Origin: Bacillus sp. ISL-55
Lineage (GTDB): Bacteria; Bacillota; Bacilli; Bacillales; Cytobacillaceae
Assembly (NCBI RefSeq): GCF_018613155.1
Contig: NZ_JAGGQU010000002.1
Coordinates: 41,676-105,675, forward strand
Reading direction: 5' to 3'
DNA: 64,000 nt
A program made the position numbers and the translations under genes. Positions 18,508 to 26,948 of this stretch are shown piece by piece. The notes under the pieces are model-generated. The model did no database searches and had not been told where the DNA came from. It saw only the letters and a program-made list of their open reading frames with translations. Position 1 is the stretch's first letter, and each line of letters starts with the position of its first letter.

Positions 18508-18972
18508 CTAATAATTCTTTTTCCACGACAGGAAATAGGCAATTGATTGAACAAGCGGATACAACATGACAATAATGACTGGATAATAAGGCATAGTTTC
18601 TGAGATAAAAGGATAGATCAGCATGAGTGCAGTCAGGATCGGAAATGTATACCACATTGTGACATAAGAAGCTCTGCATGCTTTAGCTGTAATCTCCTGT
18701 TCTCGCTCGTCACTTTCTTCAAATTCCGGTGGCAAAAAGAAGGCCTTGGCAAAAGACTTGTTTTTCTTTTTGCTCTTCATGAACAAAATGGCTGACAAGA
18801 TTCCACCGAGTACTAAGGCGGCAAATACAGGAGTCGCATTGATGGTCACTTCCCACGGTGGCTCTGGATTTTTTATCACTTGAGCAAAATCCATCTGTGC
18901 ATAATAAAAAGCAATCATGGCCCATCCAAACAAAACGAAAATCCCGACTGACATTAGAAATTTTTGATTCAT
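18508..18972 (-). CDS. Membrane protein paired with an Xre regulator
   Basis: 154 aa with four hydrophobic helices (about 5-25, 47-66, 105-122, 126-148) and a cytoplasmic loop containing PPEFEESDEREQEITAKA. The SDEREQEI segment is typical of small integral membrane proteins of the DUF2178/DUF3796 kind that sit next to Xre regulators in Firmicutes. GGAGGAGG lies before the ATG. It follows the regulator gene by 2 bp and so is co-transcribed. Function unknown. Confidence 0.7.
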   Translation of the reverse strand: MNQKFLMSVGIFVLFGWAMIAFYYAQMDFAQVIKNPEPPWEVTINATPVFAALVLGGILSAILFMKSKKKNKSFAKAFFLPPEFEESDEREQEITAKACRASYVTMWYTFPILTALMLIYPFISETMPYYPVIIVMLYPLVQSIAYFLSWKKNY

Positions 18973-18974
18973 TG

Positions 18975-19181
18975 TTATTGTTCCTCCTCCATAAAAAAGA
19001 TTTCTTCTACCGACAGCTGAAACGCATGCGCAATTTTCATCGCCAGTAACAATGACGGTATATAGCTTCCCTTTTCTAATGCAACGATTGTCTGTCTTGT
19101 CACATCAACCGCCTGAGCCAAATCATTCTGTGTATAACGATGTTTTGCTCTCAATTCTTTAACTCGATTTGTTAGTCCCAT
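18975..19181 (-). CDS. Xre-type HTH transcriptional regulator (68 aa)
   Basis: Compact lambda-repressor-like protein: RVKELRAKHRYTQNDLAQAVDVTRQTIVALEKGSYIPSLLLAMKIAHAFQLSVEEIFF, the usual short YozG-type regulator. It is first in an operon with the membrane protein downstream. Two palindromes with the shared half-site GTAAAGT lie upstream at 19225 and 19321 and are probably its operators. Confidence 0.88.
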   Translation of the reverse strand: MGLTNRVKELRAKHRYTQNDLAQAVDVTRQTIVALEKGSYIPSLLLAMKIAHAFQLSVEEIFFMEEEQ

Positions 19182-19224
19182 TAATTACAAACACCATACC
19201 TTTCACAAAACAAATGCATACTAC

Positions 19225-19243
19225 ACTTTACTTTTTGTAAAGT
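19225..19243. promoter_or_regulatory. Inverted repeat, probable Xre operator (proximal)
   Basis: ACTTTAC (19225-19231), five T, GTAAAGT (19237-19243). The same half-site recurs at 19321-19342. Confidence 0.6.
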
Positions 19244-19320
19244 TAACTATACATTAGAGATTAAAAAAATAATACGGGCTTACTTCTCAACATAATTATA
19301 TTGTATAATCAACCTTACAT

Positions 19321-19342
19321 TTTGTAAAGTAGACTTTACAAA
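19321..19342. promoter_or_regulatory. Perfect 22-bp palindrome, probable Xre operator (distal)
   Basis: TTTGTAAAGT, AG, ACTTTACAAA. It lies about 140 bp upstream of the Xre gene start and shares GTAAAGT with the proximal site, so two dimers could bind cooperatively. Confidence 0.65.
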
Positions 19343-19402
19343 TAAAAATAAAAATATGAACTAACCGCTATAGATCCCTGAATCATGAAATTATATTCCT
19401 AA

Positions 19403-19543
19403 TTAAACATATATGTAAGTCCAAATATCCCAAAAAGAAAACATTCGAAATACTGGATAGAAAACCAACGCTGAGATAGCCAATAACAATGTCAATATAA
19501 CGAGTAAAATATCCGTTGTGCGGTCCTGCCCATCATTTTGCAT
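19403..19543 (-). CDS. Small single-pass membrane protein (46 aa), unknown
   Basis: The frame reads MQNDGQDRTTD, then a hydrophobic helix (ILLVILTLLLAISALVFYP) and an aromatic tail (FRMFSFWDIWTYIYV). A good site, GAGGTGAG, lies 8 bp before the ATG. It sits within the 786-bp gap between the Xre gene and the NERD gene. No family recognised. The rest of the gap (19544-20000) holds only AT-rich sequence with no supported gene. Confidence 0.55.
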   Translation of the reverse strand: MQNDGQDRTTDILLVILTLLLAISALVFYPVFRMFSFWDIWTYIYV

Positions 19544-20014
19544 CAACAATCTCACCTCATATTAGTAATATGATTGGGCCAATCGGACAAAAGCATCTCT
19601 ACTTACAGTTATGTAAATCCCAACTTGATTGGCAGCACGACAAAGCTCTTTGGCCTATGAATTTTTCTAGATAACTACTATTCTAGTGGTAACCTATATG
19701 TTACCTTCCCCTGGTTATACAAAAATTACATTCTCCTAAGATTTATGCTGGGATATCTATACCTCAATTTGAATAGGCGTCTTTAGCCACTATATTGAAA
19801 TTTTAGACGTTAATACTTTCATAGTCTGCTAATACATGCTCCTATATTTTTCCTATAAAATTAGTTCGACATACTTTGCAACATTCCTCCTTGCTCAAGA
19901 AGCCGCCTCGAGGATTTAGTCCTTTATGAAGTATTCGTAACTTAATAGATATTATTCAAGTAAAATATGGTAATCTATTATTGGAAATATTTCACTATGA
20001 AAGGTCGATCATTA

Positions 20015-20779
20015 ATGGAAGCTTATTTTTTTCCCGTATTGATGTTAATAATTGTAATGATTTTAAACCGCAATTTTGCAAGTATCAAGGGCTGGGTTGG
20101 AGAAAAACGTGTGGCCAATATTCTCTCTTCCTTAGATTCTCAGGACTACACCCTCATGAACGACCTCTATCTACCGAAAGAAAATGGACAAACTACTCAG
20201 ATTGACCATCTATTAATTTCCCCTAAAGGTATATTCGTTATTGAGACAAAAAACTATAAAGGCTGGATTACTGGCTCCGAACATAGCCAGTATTGGAATC
20301 AGACAAACTACAAACGGAAGGATAAATTATATAACCCTATTTGGCAGAATTCGGGTCATATAAAAGCCCTTCAGGCACAATTGGGTGAAGTGGCCGCAGA
20401 AATACCCATCCACTCAGTAATCGTTTTCGGAAAAGAAGCCACCCTGAAATTCAAAGAGCCATTCAAGAATGCCTATGTCATCAAAAACCACGAGCTTCTG
20501 GCTACAATTGATAAAATCCAGGTCACACAGGAAGTATCCTTTTTTAAGCGCGGTAAAGTGAAGCAATTACTCGCCCCATTTCTCATCCAGGATAATAAAC
20601 AAAAGAGAGAAATAAAGAAAAAGCATGTCAGCGATATTAAAAGCGAACTTAAGCAAAAGAAAACAATGGTGACAGAAAACATATGCCCTCGCTGTGGAAG
20701 TCCCCTTGTTTCCAGAACCGGTAAAAAAGGCAAGTTCAAAGGCTGCAGCAGCTTTCCTAAATGCAGGTTTATAGCATAG
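20015..20779 (+). CDS. NERD-domain nuclease-related protein with C-terminal zinc ribbon
   Basis: About 254 aa. One N-terminal membrane helix (MEAYFFPVLMLIIVMIL) is followed by a NERD domain (about 30-140): GEKRVANIL, the metal aspartate in QIDHLLISPKGIFVIETKNYKG and the E-x-K pair. A charged coil and a topoisomerase-type zinc finger follow (CPRCGSPLV...GCSSFPKC). NERD proteins are related to restriction-like endonucleases. Starts at 19967, 19997 and 20015 are possible; 20015 has GAAAGG upstream. Confidence 0.85.
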   Translation: MEAYFFPVLMLIIVMILNRNFASIKGWVGEKRVANILSSLDSQDYTLMNDLYLPKENGQTTQIDHLLISPKGIFVIETKNYKGWITGSEHSQYWNQTNYKRKDKLYNPIWQNSGHIKALQAQLGEVAAEIPIHSVIVFGKEATLKFKEPFKNAYVIKNHELLATIDKIQVTQEVSFFKRGKVKQLLAPFLIQDNKQKREIKKKHVSDIKSELKQKKTMVTENICPRCGSPLVSRTGKKGKFKGCSSFPKCRFIA

Positions 20780-20881
20780 GAGCTGTTCAACAGAAAGCTA
20801 GAATAAGCTAGTGCGTTACATAGTCTTGGTATTTTAACCGTTAACAATCTATGATCTTATAAATATAAAAAGGTGAAAAAC

Positions 20882-21394
20882 ATGAATTTCGAAATGATAA
20901 TAGAAAAACCGATACTAAAAAGCTTTGAGAAAACCAAAGAGAGAGTAGCAATCAGGGCAATCATTATGAAGAATAATCGTATTCTGCTAGTTCAATCCAA
21001 TCGAGGAGATTATAAATTTCCCGGAGGCGGACTAGAAGAAAACGAAAGCCATGATGAATGTCTAATACGAGAAGTAAGAGAAGAAACCGGTTATATTCAT
21101 TGTGCCGTTAAAGACAAGGTTGGCATTGTCATTGAAAGAAGATTAGACGAGTATACCGACAATGCACTATTTCAAATGACTTCACACTACTACCTTTGTA
21201 ACCTGGCAACAGATGAAAAAGATTCACAGCAATTAGATGAATACGAAGCCATCCTGGATTTTACGCCAAAATGGGTTTCATTGGACGAAGCCATTAAGCA
21301 AAACGAAAGCCTAATCGACCAATTCAAGGAAAACAGCTGGTTAAAGCGGGAGACATTTGCTTTAAGACAGCTAAAAGAAGTTGACGCTCTCTAA
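20882..21394 (+). CDS. NUDIX hydrolase
   Basis: About 170 aa. The Nudix box is GGGLEENESHDECLIREVREETGY (about residues 46-69), matching GX5EX7REUXEEXGU. VAIRAIIMKNNRILLVQSNRGDYKFPGGG is the usual first part. The substrate is probably a nucleoside diphosphate derivative but cannot be told. The ATG at 20882 is preferred to the GTG at 20873, because AAAAAGGTG is its ribosome site. Confidence 0.88.
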   Translation: MNFEMIIEKPILKSFEKTKERVAIRAIIMKNNRILLVQSNRGDYKFPGGGLEENESHDECLIREVREETGYIHCAVKDKVGIVIERRLDEYTDNALFQMTSHYYLCNLATDEKDSQQLDEYEAILDFTPKWVSLDEAIKQNESLIDQFKENSWLKRETFALRQLKEVDAL

Positions 21395-21405
21395 TGAAAA
21401 TGAAA

Positions 21406-21450
21406 GATGCCAGCAGTAGACAGGGTTAATCCTCTGTTACTGCTGGCATC
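21406..21450. terminator. Bidirectional terminator between convergent NUDIX and GNAT genes
   Basis: 13-bp stem GATGCCAGCAGTA / TACTGCTGGCATC around a 19-nt loop, placed between two converging stop codons. Confidence 0.75.
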
Positions 21451-21476
21451 ATAATTCATTTAATAGTGTTCCAGAT

Positions 21477-22013
21477 TTATTTAAGCTCATCTTTCAAAAG
21501 ACTATAAACAACCAAATCCTCATATTGATCATATAAAAATTGTCCCGCCCGTTTGATCCCTTCCTTTTTGAACCCTAATCTCTCAGGGATGCCCTGGCTT
21601 TTCAAGTTATTAGCCGCACATTGAATTTCCATCCTATTCATTGAATACCTGTTAAATAACTCTTGAATCAGACTCTTTAAGCTAACCGTAATGATCCCCT
21701 TTCCTTCGGCATTTTTAGAAATAAAATAGCCAATGCTCGCACTTCGATTACCCCAATCGAACTGGACGCCAATCATGCCAGCCAAATCACCATTATACCG
21801 AATAGCTACATCGAATCCTTGGTTATTAGCCAGGTTCTCCAACCAATACTTAATCACCGGCACCATATCTTCTGCCGTTTTCCGTTTATCCACCCATAGA
21901 AGCCATTTTCTTAAATGATCCCTATTATCATCAATCAGATTAAAAATCTCCTCCGCTTGATGGTGCTGTAATAACTCCAGACTAATATAATCGTTCACGT
22001 AAAAGCGGAACAT
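21477..22013 (-). CDS. GNAT N-acetyltransferase, RimJ/RimL (YdaF) type
   Basis: 178 aa. N-terminal SLELLQHHQAEEIFNLIDDNRDHLRKWLLWVD and C-terminal NNLKSQGIPERLGFKKEGIKRAGQFLYDQYEDLVVYSLL are typical of ribosomal-protein-serine acetyltransferase homologues; the acetyl-CoA loop is around YFISKNAEGKGIITVSLKSL. The usual Q/RxxGxG/A is replaced by NAEGKGI. GGGGGAGG precedes the ATG. A decayed paralogue lies at 26411-26600. Confidence 0.88.
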   Translation of the reverse strand: MFRFYVNDYISLELLQHHQAEEIFNLIDDNRDHLRKWLLWVDKRKTAEDMVPVIKYWLENLANNQGFDVAIRYNGDLAGMIGVQFDWGNRSASIGYFISKNAEGKGIITVSLKSLIQELFNRYSMNRMEIQCAANNLKSQGIPERLGFKKEGIKRAGQFLYDQYEDLVVYSLLKDELK

Positions 22014-22226
22014 GCTCCTCCCCCTCGCACAAATCCCCGTATCCTAAATAAAGTAGGTTGACCCTGGTATAAAATATAATAATCTATTAATATTTCACTA
22101 AAAAAGTTAATCAATGAACCGAAAAGGTAAAAAAACTGAATTAGACGGACCAAATTTAAAATACCTAGGAGAGAACCAGCGAGAGAGTCGCCGTTCTTCC
22201 ACAATTCCATTCTTCATTCTTACTAT

Positions 22227-23006
22227 CTATTTACCCAAAAATCCACCCTCGGATTTTATCGTTTGTCCAGTGATCCAGCCAGAATCATCGCTGGCTAAGA
22301 ACGTTATCAACCGTGCAGCATCTTCAGGTACACCAATACGGCCTGTTGGGAATAGTGGTAGTAACTGTTCTCTCAATTCATCATTTATCCAACCGGAATC
22401 TGTAGGTCCTGGGTCTACTGAGTTCACTGTGATACCAATAGGGGCTAATGCAACTGATAATGGTTCGGTTATGGCAATGATCATACCTTTAGTTGCTATA
22501 TAGGCCAAATTGTTGGGATCAGGACCTTTAGAGACCATATTAATGATCCGACCATCTTTCCCTTCAGGAATTGACTTTTCATACCTCTTCGCAAATTCCA
22601 GAGACAGCATAAGTGTCCCACTGTTGTTCACTTTATAATGCATGTCCAGAATCTCTCTATTCAAAGTCCGATAATTTGCTGGCGATTCAAACGTCGCATT
22701 GTTCACTAATATACAAGGTGTACCCAAAGTTTCTTCAACCCGGTCCATAATAAGGCTGGATGATTCACTTCTACTCAAGTCAACCTCCATATGAGAAGCA
22801 TTCACTCCAATATTTCTTAACTCTTCACATAGCATATTAGGAAAATCCTGATCTAGCCCATTTCCGCTCATCTCATCAAACGGAGACCAATGTGTAAAAA
22901 ACACATCTGCCCCAGCATTCGCAAGCGAGCGACAAATCGCTGCCCCAATTCCCTTTGAACGACTTGCACCAGTAACGATTGCAATTTTTCCTTTTAGACT
23001 AGTCAT
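22227..23006 (-). CDS. SDR family oxidoreductase, copy 1
   Basis: 259 aa Rossmann-fold short-chain dehydrogenase. Cofactor motif TGASRSKGIGAAICR (13-27, with an insertion relative to TGxxxGIG), NNAT in place of NNAG, catalytic Ser in INMVSKG and YIATKG as YxxxK, with PGPTDSGW and GWITGQTIKSEGGF at the end. FabG-like, substrate unknown. GGAGG lies before the ATG. It follows a metalloprotease gene; the same pair recurs at 39951-41643 with high similarity (copy 2). Confidence 0.9.
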   Translation of the reverse strand: MTSLKGKIAIVTGASRSKGIGAAICRSLANAGADVFFTHWSPFDEMSGNGLDQDFPNMLCEELRNIGVNASHMEVDLSRSESSSLIMDRVEETLGTPCILVNNATFESPANYRTLNREILDMHYKVNNSGTLMLSLEFAKRYEKSIPEGKDGRIINMVSKGPDPNNLAYIATKGMIIAITEPLSVALAPIGITVNSVDPGPTDSGWINDELREQLLPLFPTGRIGVPEDAARLITFLASDDSGWITGQTIKSEGGFLGK

Positions 23007-23072
23007 TATTACACCTCCTGATTTCCCTGGCAGCAGATTGCTTAACTAAATCAGTAAATTCATACACTGAGA

Positions 23073-23918
23073 TTAAGAACTACTTGAATATTTTCGGAAA
23101 ATATTACGCACATAATCTGGAATATCCTTCTCTTGAATACTAGCCATTTCCTTAAAAGTGACTCCTTGAGCTAAAAGGAAATTGACCAACTCCCAACCGA
23201 CATAGTATGCTTCTCTCTCGTGGTTCGCTGTGCCATTCCCGAAGGTGAACCTTGTGACGGCTTCTGATGTGGCATCATCTAAAAAAGGAAAAACCCCAGA
23301 AAAGATTTCTGCTCTGTATTCTTTACAAGATTGCAGCCAACCATTTTCACGCTCAATATATTGTTCATCTGGATGCATTGGAACTAAGTATTTGCTTACC
23401 TGAGTCGCTAACCCTTCCTGCAAAATAGTTGATGCAATTGTTCGTTCCCACTCACCTGTAAGATTTGCTGTTTGTGTATGTACTATATGTGTCAATTCAT
23501 GTGCAAGGAAAATTTCAGAATCTCCGTTCTCAACCGGTAGACAAAGTGCCAGACGCTTTTGGTCATAGGGAGCAACAAAAGGATTATTTTCAAATCCCCC
23601 AACGAAATAAACAACGACTAAATCAATTGGCTCATTATAACCAAGCAATGCTTTAACTTTTGTCAGGTACTCTCTTACTTTTACCTCATTTGGTTTCCAT
23701 GACTCAATAAAAGTTAAATATTCAGGATAAATTCCCCAGGCAGTGTCCAGCAAATTTCTCGCCATCTTTTTTCCCTCGTCTCCAGGAGGAACCGCCGCAA
23801 AGTTATAATGCTCCTTCCAAAGAGACCATCTTTTTTCACCATCAATATCAGGCTTATTAGCCATTTTATAAAAAGTCAGGAACTTGGGCACCAAATTTAA
23901 GATTTCAATCTTATCCAA
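23073..23918 (-). CDS. Predicted zinc metalloprotease (DUF2268-like), copy 1
   Basis: About 281 aa. The zinc site is AHELTHIVH (HExxH) with a downstream glutamate in ILQEGLATQVSKYL, the layout of DUF2268-type predicted Zn proteases. YYVGWELVNFLLAQGVTFKEMA lies near the C-terminus. The TTG at 23918 is chosen because GGGAGG lies 6 bp before it and the paralogue begins at the equivalent TTG; the upstream 38-residue extension has no site. No signal peptide from this start, so it is cytoplasmic. It is paired with the SDR gene in both copies, suggesting a joint role. Confidence 0.82.
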   Translation of the reverse strand: MDKIEILNLVPKFLTFYKMANKPDIDGEKRWSLWKEHYNFAAVPPGDEGKKMARNLLDTAWGIYPEYLTFIESWKPNEVKVREYLTKVKALLGYNEPIDLVVVYFVGGFENNPFVAPYDQKRLALCLPVENGDSEIFLAHELTHIVHTQTANLTGEWERTIASTILQEGLATQVSKYLVPMHPDEQYIERENGWLQSCKEYRAEIFSGVFPFLDDATSEAVTRFTFGNGTANHEREAYYVGWELVNFLLAQGVTFKEMASIQEKDIPDYVRNIFRKYSSSS

Positions 23919-24079
23919 ATTGTTACCTCCCAAAAATAAATGCAATAGATATGTAGATAAACAAAACACTTTTAACTTTTCTTTCTTTAATGACATAAAA
24001 AAACGAAATAAAGTGAGAGTCGCTTCTTTCAAATTGATATTTTAAAACATAGGTTAATTTTGATTAAAAATGACTAAAG

Positions 24080-24196
24080 TTATTTTACCAAATCTCCAAC
24101 TTTGTATATTTCTTTATCCTGCCAGGTTCCTTTTCCGTTTACAACAAGCCCTACTCCAGTTTGATGGGTGTACGAATGATTGAATGCTGCCTGCAC
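24080..24196 (-). pseudogene. Short coding remnant after the MFS gene
   Basis: A 38-codon frame begins with GTG immediately after the MFS stop and reads QAAFNHSYTHQTGVGLVVNG, then GTWQDKEIYKVGDLVK. The composition looks like the C-terminus of a real protein, but there is no ribosome site and no family could be named. Probably a decayed gene end. Confidence 0.3.
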
Positions 24197-25405
24197 TTAT
24201 ACTCTTCTAAGTAAGTACAAATACAACATGACCACTGGTGCCAGAATCAATCCTGATGTCACGATGGAAAGACCCAATCCGAATTTGAGAGCGATGAATC
24301 CAATGATTGGCCCGCTCAATATTTGTCCGAGCGCATCAATCTGGCCGTAGGTGGAAAGGACTGTTGCCCTCACCTTGGATTCAATATTCTCATTAAGCCA
24401 AGCTCTGTATATTGGGCCATTGGTGATCCGCAGTATATAGAATGTAAGATAGGCAGAGAAAGCCATGGTGAAATTTCCAGCGAGTCCAAAAGCGATGATG
24501 CTCAGTACCATTGCCCAGTTGATGGCAATCAATAGCCATACCTTCTGCAGCTTTCCCGTCTTCTCCAGATTCCTCTTTATATACTCAACAGCAATGATGC
24601 TCGTTACCATGGCAATCCCATTAATGATACCAACCCAGACAACCGGTTTAATATTTACGTCAGGCAAGCCAATTTCAAAAATATGGGCGATCCATAAACG
24701 GTCAAGCCCCTCGCTGAACAGGCCATAAAAGAAAACAATTCCTGTCATGACTATCAGAAATTGCTTTGTCCTTATCGACTGGAGGCCGGACTTGAAAGTA
24801 TGGATCATCTGCCTGAACGAGTCACGTTCCTCTGAAGGTGCCGGATGAAAAGCCGTCTCAGGCATGAATAGTATCAAAAATACCGCAAGGATCAGGAACA
24901 TCACTCCCCCGATTATCATCGGCAAATTGATCATGACAGTACCGATGAGAACACTGACAATTATAGCAAGCAGCGCTCCAAACTGTTTGACCTGAGCTCC
25001 TCTCAGGAATAGCCGGGCAAGGTCTTTGCCGCCCATCTCGTCAGCAATCCAAGCTTCATCCGCACCACTTGTGAAGGTATAGCCGATGCCCCAAAGAACC
25101 TGACATAGCAAAATCACTAAAAAGACAGGCACCAGACCTTCAATCAGGAATCCCAGACCGATCAGGAACAATCCTATGATGACGGACAGTTTCCTGCTCT
25201 TCGTGTCCGCCAGTATCCCTGTCGGAATTTCAAAAAGAAAACTGCTAAGTTCGAGCGCCGTTCCGACAAGGACCAGTTCAAAGGCATTGAAGCCCGCAAC
25301 CTCTATTCTATAAATCTCGTTGACGGTAAAAACCATCTCAAACAAAAAAGCAGTCAACCCTGCATATATAAGGTAGACCCTGTAGGCCGAAAGTTTTCCG
25401 GTCAT
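24197..25405 (-). CDS. MFS transporter
   Basis: About 402 aa with 12 hydrophobic segments. The loop between helices 2 and 3 contains GILADTKSRKLSVIIGL, a variant of the MFS motif GxLaDrxGrkxxl, and SGADEAWIADEMG follows helix 4. This branch resembles drug-efflux or tetracycline-like transporters of Bacillus; the substrate is unknown. The ATG at 25405 has CAGGAGG upstream and is preferred to 25438. Confidence 0.87.
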   Translation of the reverse strand: MTGKLSAYRVYLIYAGLTAFLFEMVFTVNEIYRIEVAGFNAFELVLVGTALELSSFLFEIPTGILADTKSRKLSVIIGLFLIGLGFLIEGLVPVFLVILLCQVLWGIGYTFTSGADEAWIADEMGGKDLARLFLRGAQVKQFGALLAIIVSVLIGTVMINLPMIIGGVMFLILAVFLILFMPETAFHPAPSEERDSFRQMIHTFKSGLQSIRTKQFLIVMTGIVFFYGLFSEGLDRLWIAHIFEIGLPDVNIKPVVWVGIINGIAMVTSIIAVEYIKRNLEKTGKLQKVWLLIAINWAMVLSIIAFGLAGNFTMAFSAYLTFYILRITNGPIYRAWLNENIESKVRATVLSTYGQIDALGQILSGPIIGFIALKFGLGLSIVTSGLILAPVVMLYLYLLRRV

Positions 25406-25656
25406 AGTGTTCCTCCTGAATTCCCAGATAAACTCCAACTATTAAGTTTCTTATATTTTCCCTTAAACCATTAGGCAAAATTTTTACCTGACCAGGGAAT
25501 TGGGTTTTATAGATATCATAATAAATCGGAGGTGAAAATGGAGGTTATTTCCACTTCTCTCAGCTAACTTTATAATAATACATGTGGTAAATATGGAATC
25601 TCATACTATTTAAATGGCATACATACCCATTCGCTTTCGTAAGTCCCAGAACATTA

Positions 25657-26334
25657 CTACTCTTTCTCAATCTTTTTAGCCACTCCATATAGTTCTTCTT
25701 CAACTCTCTTCAAAATTTCAGGGTGATCTTTAATGACCTTACTAGTATAAAAAAAACCGAACATAGTCAATCCTGTAAACAGCCAGCCTATTGCTTGTCT
25801 AACAAGAATCCCCTTATCAAATGCCTCGACCCCGTATTCAATGATCAGCCATGTTTTAATAGCAGCAAAACCACCACTTCTAAATGCAATCAATAAAGTC
25901 ACCAGCTGGAATATTATATAAACCTCTTTTTGTTTGAAAAGATGCTTGCAAAACGTACGGTCATGGCCCTGCAGTTCTGCAAAATCCAAACCAAAGTACA
26001 TAGCCATCGGCCTTTTAATAACAATGGTACCTAAGAACAATGTACCAATCGCCACATTATAAAAGACATTGTTCCAGAGCAACTGTAATGCAGAGCCAGC
26101 CAATACATCAATCAGTGTGCCAATAACTAAAGTAGTAATTATGTATAACCCGGTAATATTGATCTTCTTGAGCTCATAAAAACGATATATACTATAAATA
26201 ATTGCTGGGATGGATGATGCCAGCATCGCATAATAATCACCAATCACGTCACGAAAAATATTCCAGAAAAGCAAAGGCAAACCAACATAAAAAATCAGAT
26301 CCAGTATGATTACGTTTTTTTTCAATAACACCAC
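25657..26334 (-). CDS. VC0807 family membrane protein
   Basis: 225 aa with about six hydrophobic helices. The N-terminal DLIFYVGLPLLFWNIFRD, the loop SIYRFYELKKIN and IVIKRPMAMYFG are characteristic of VC0807/DUF3159-like proteins. Function unknown. The annotated GTG start and a TTG three codons later share the weak site AAGTGG; either may be used. Confidence 0.8.
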   Translation of the reverse strand: MVLLKKNVIILDLIFYVGLPLLFWNIFRDVIGDYYAMLASSIPAIIYSIYRFYELKKINITGLYIITTLVIGTLIDVLAGSALQLLWNNVFYNVAIGTLFLGTIVIKRPMAMYFGLDFAELQGHDRTFCKHLFKQKEVYIIFQLVTLLIAFRSGGFAAIKTWLIIEYGVEAFDKGILVRQAIGWLFTGLTMFGFFYTSKVIKDHPEILKRVEEELYGVAKKIEKE

Positions 26335-26410
26335 TTCTATTCTTTAAAGGTTTTTTTGAAGCATGGAGTTTACCTTATCTTCTGCTGGAATCTGACAAAG
26401 AGTTAAGACT

Positions 26411-26600
26411 GCTCAATTATCAAGAGACTATAGACAATCAAATCCTCCTACTGGTCATATAGAAAATGTCCCCCCAGTTTAAATCCTTCCTTATTGTCTT
26501 AAATGCTCCGGGTTGTGATCACTTACTCAATAATTTCTTCGACATGATGCAGTTGCAATAATTCGAAACTAATAGAATCATTTACTTTATAAATGAACAT
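26411..26600 (-). pseudogene. Decayed paralogue of the GNAT acetyltransferase
   Basis: From 26600 the frame reads MFIYKVNDSISFELLQLHHV and then stops after EEIIE, closely matching the N-terminus of the GNAT at 21477-22013 (MFRFYVNDYISLELLQHHQAEEIF). Near 26411-26490 another stretch reads KEGFKLGGHFLYDQ, stop, EDLIVYSLL, matching its C-terminus. The middle is deleted. This is a clear gene relic with stops and a large internal deletion. Confidence 0.8.
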
Positions 26601-26720
26601 AATAAGCTCTATTCACAATTATTAAATATCTAGCAAAAGTCAACTCAATCAATAATTTCCATCAAATTAAATTCTACAAGAGCGCTGTATTATCCTTTTA
26701 TTACAAGGAAGAATATTGCA

Positions 26721-26801
26721 ATGTATGATTACGGATATAAGTATGTACCGCTTCTGCCACGTTTATTACCAGGGATTGACACGACATATACCATTAATTA
26801 A
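26721..26801 (+). CDS. Very small peptide gene (26 aa), tentative
   Basis: The frame MYDYGYKYVPLLPRLLPGID ends TTYTIN. AAGGAAG lies about 10 bp before the ATG and a T-tailed terminator starts at the stop codon, so a dedicated short transcript is plausible. Tyr/Pro-rich tiny proteins occur in Bacillus spores, but no family is recognised. The surrounding 600-bp gap otherwise holds only the GNAT relic. Confidence 0.35.
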   Translation: MYDYGYKYVPLLPRLLPGIDTTYTIN

Positions 26802-26836
26802 CACTTTTTGAGAGAGCTCAAAATGGTGTATTTTTA
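26801..26836 (+). terminator. Terminator after the small ORF
   Basis: Imperfect stem ACACtTTTTGA / TCAAAAtgGTGT, then ATTTTTATTT on the plus strand. Confidence 0.65.
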
Positions 26837-26855
26837 TTTCCCCCAATTCAACATG

Positions 26856-26886
26856 CAAAGAAGCCCGGGTTTCAACCCCGAGCTTC
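26856..26886 (-). terminator. Terminator of the proximal carotenoid operon
   Basis: Stem GAAGCccGGGTT / AACCCcgaGCTTC with a T-rich tail on the minus strand, downstream of the crtQ-like gene. Confidence 0.65.
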
Positions 26887-26948
26887 TCTATTAGATATTT
26901 TATAACCCCTGTAAAATAGACGATTGTCCACACAAAAATTCAGGATAT

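Noticed and set aside
23919..24032. 38-residue N-terminal extension of the protease (possible signal peptide)
   Set aside because: A strong GGGAGG site and the paralogue point to the TTG at 23918; the extension is probably leader sequence.
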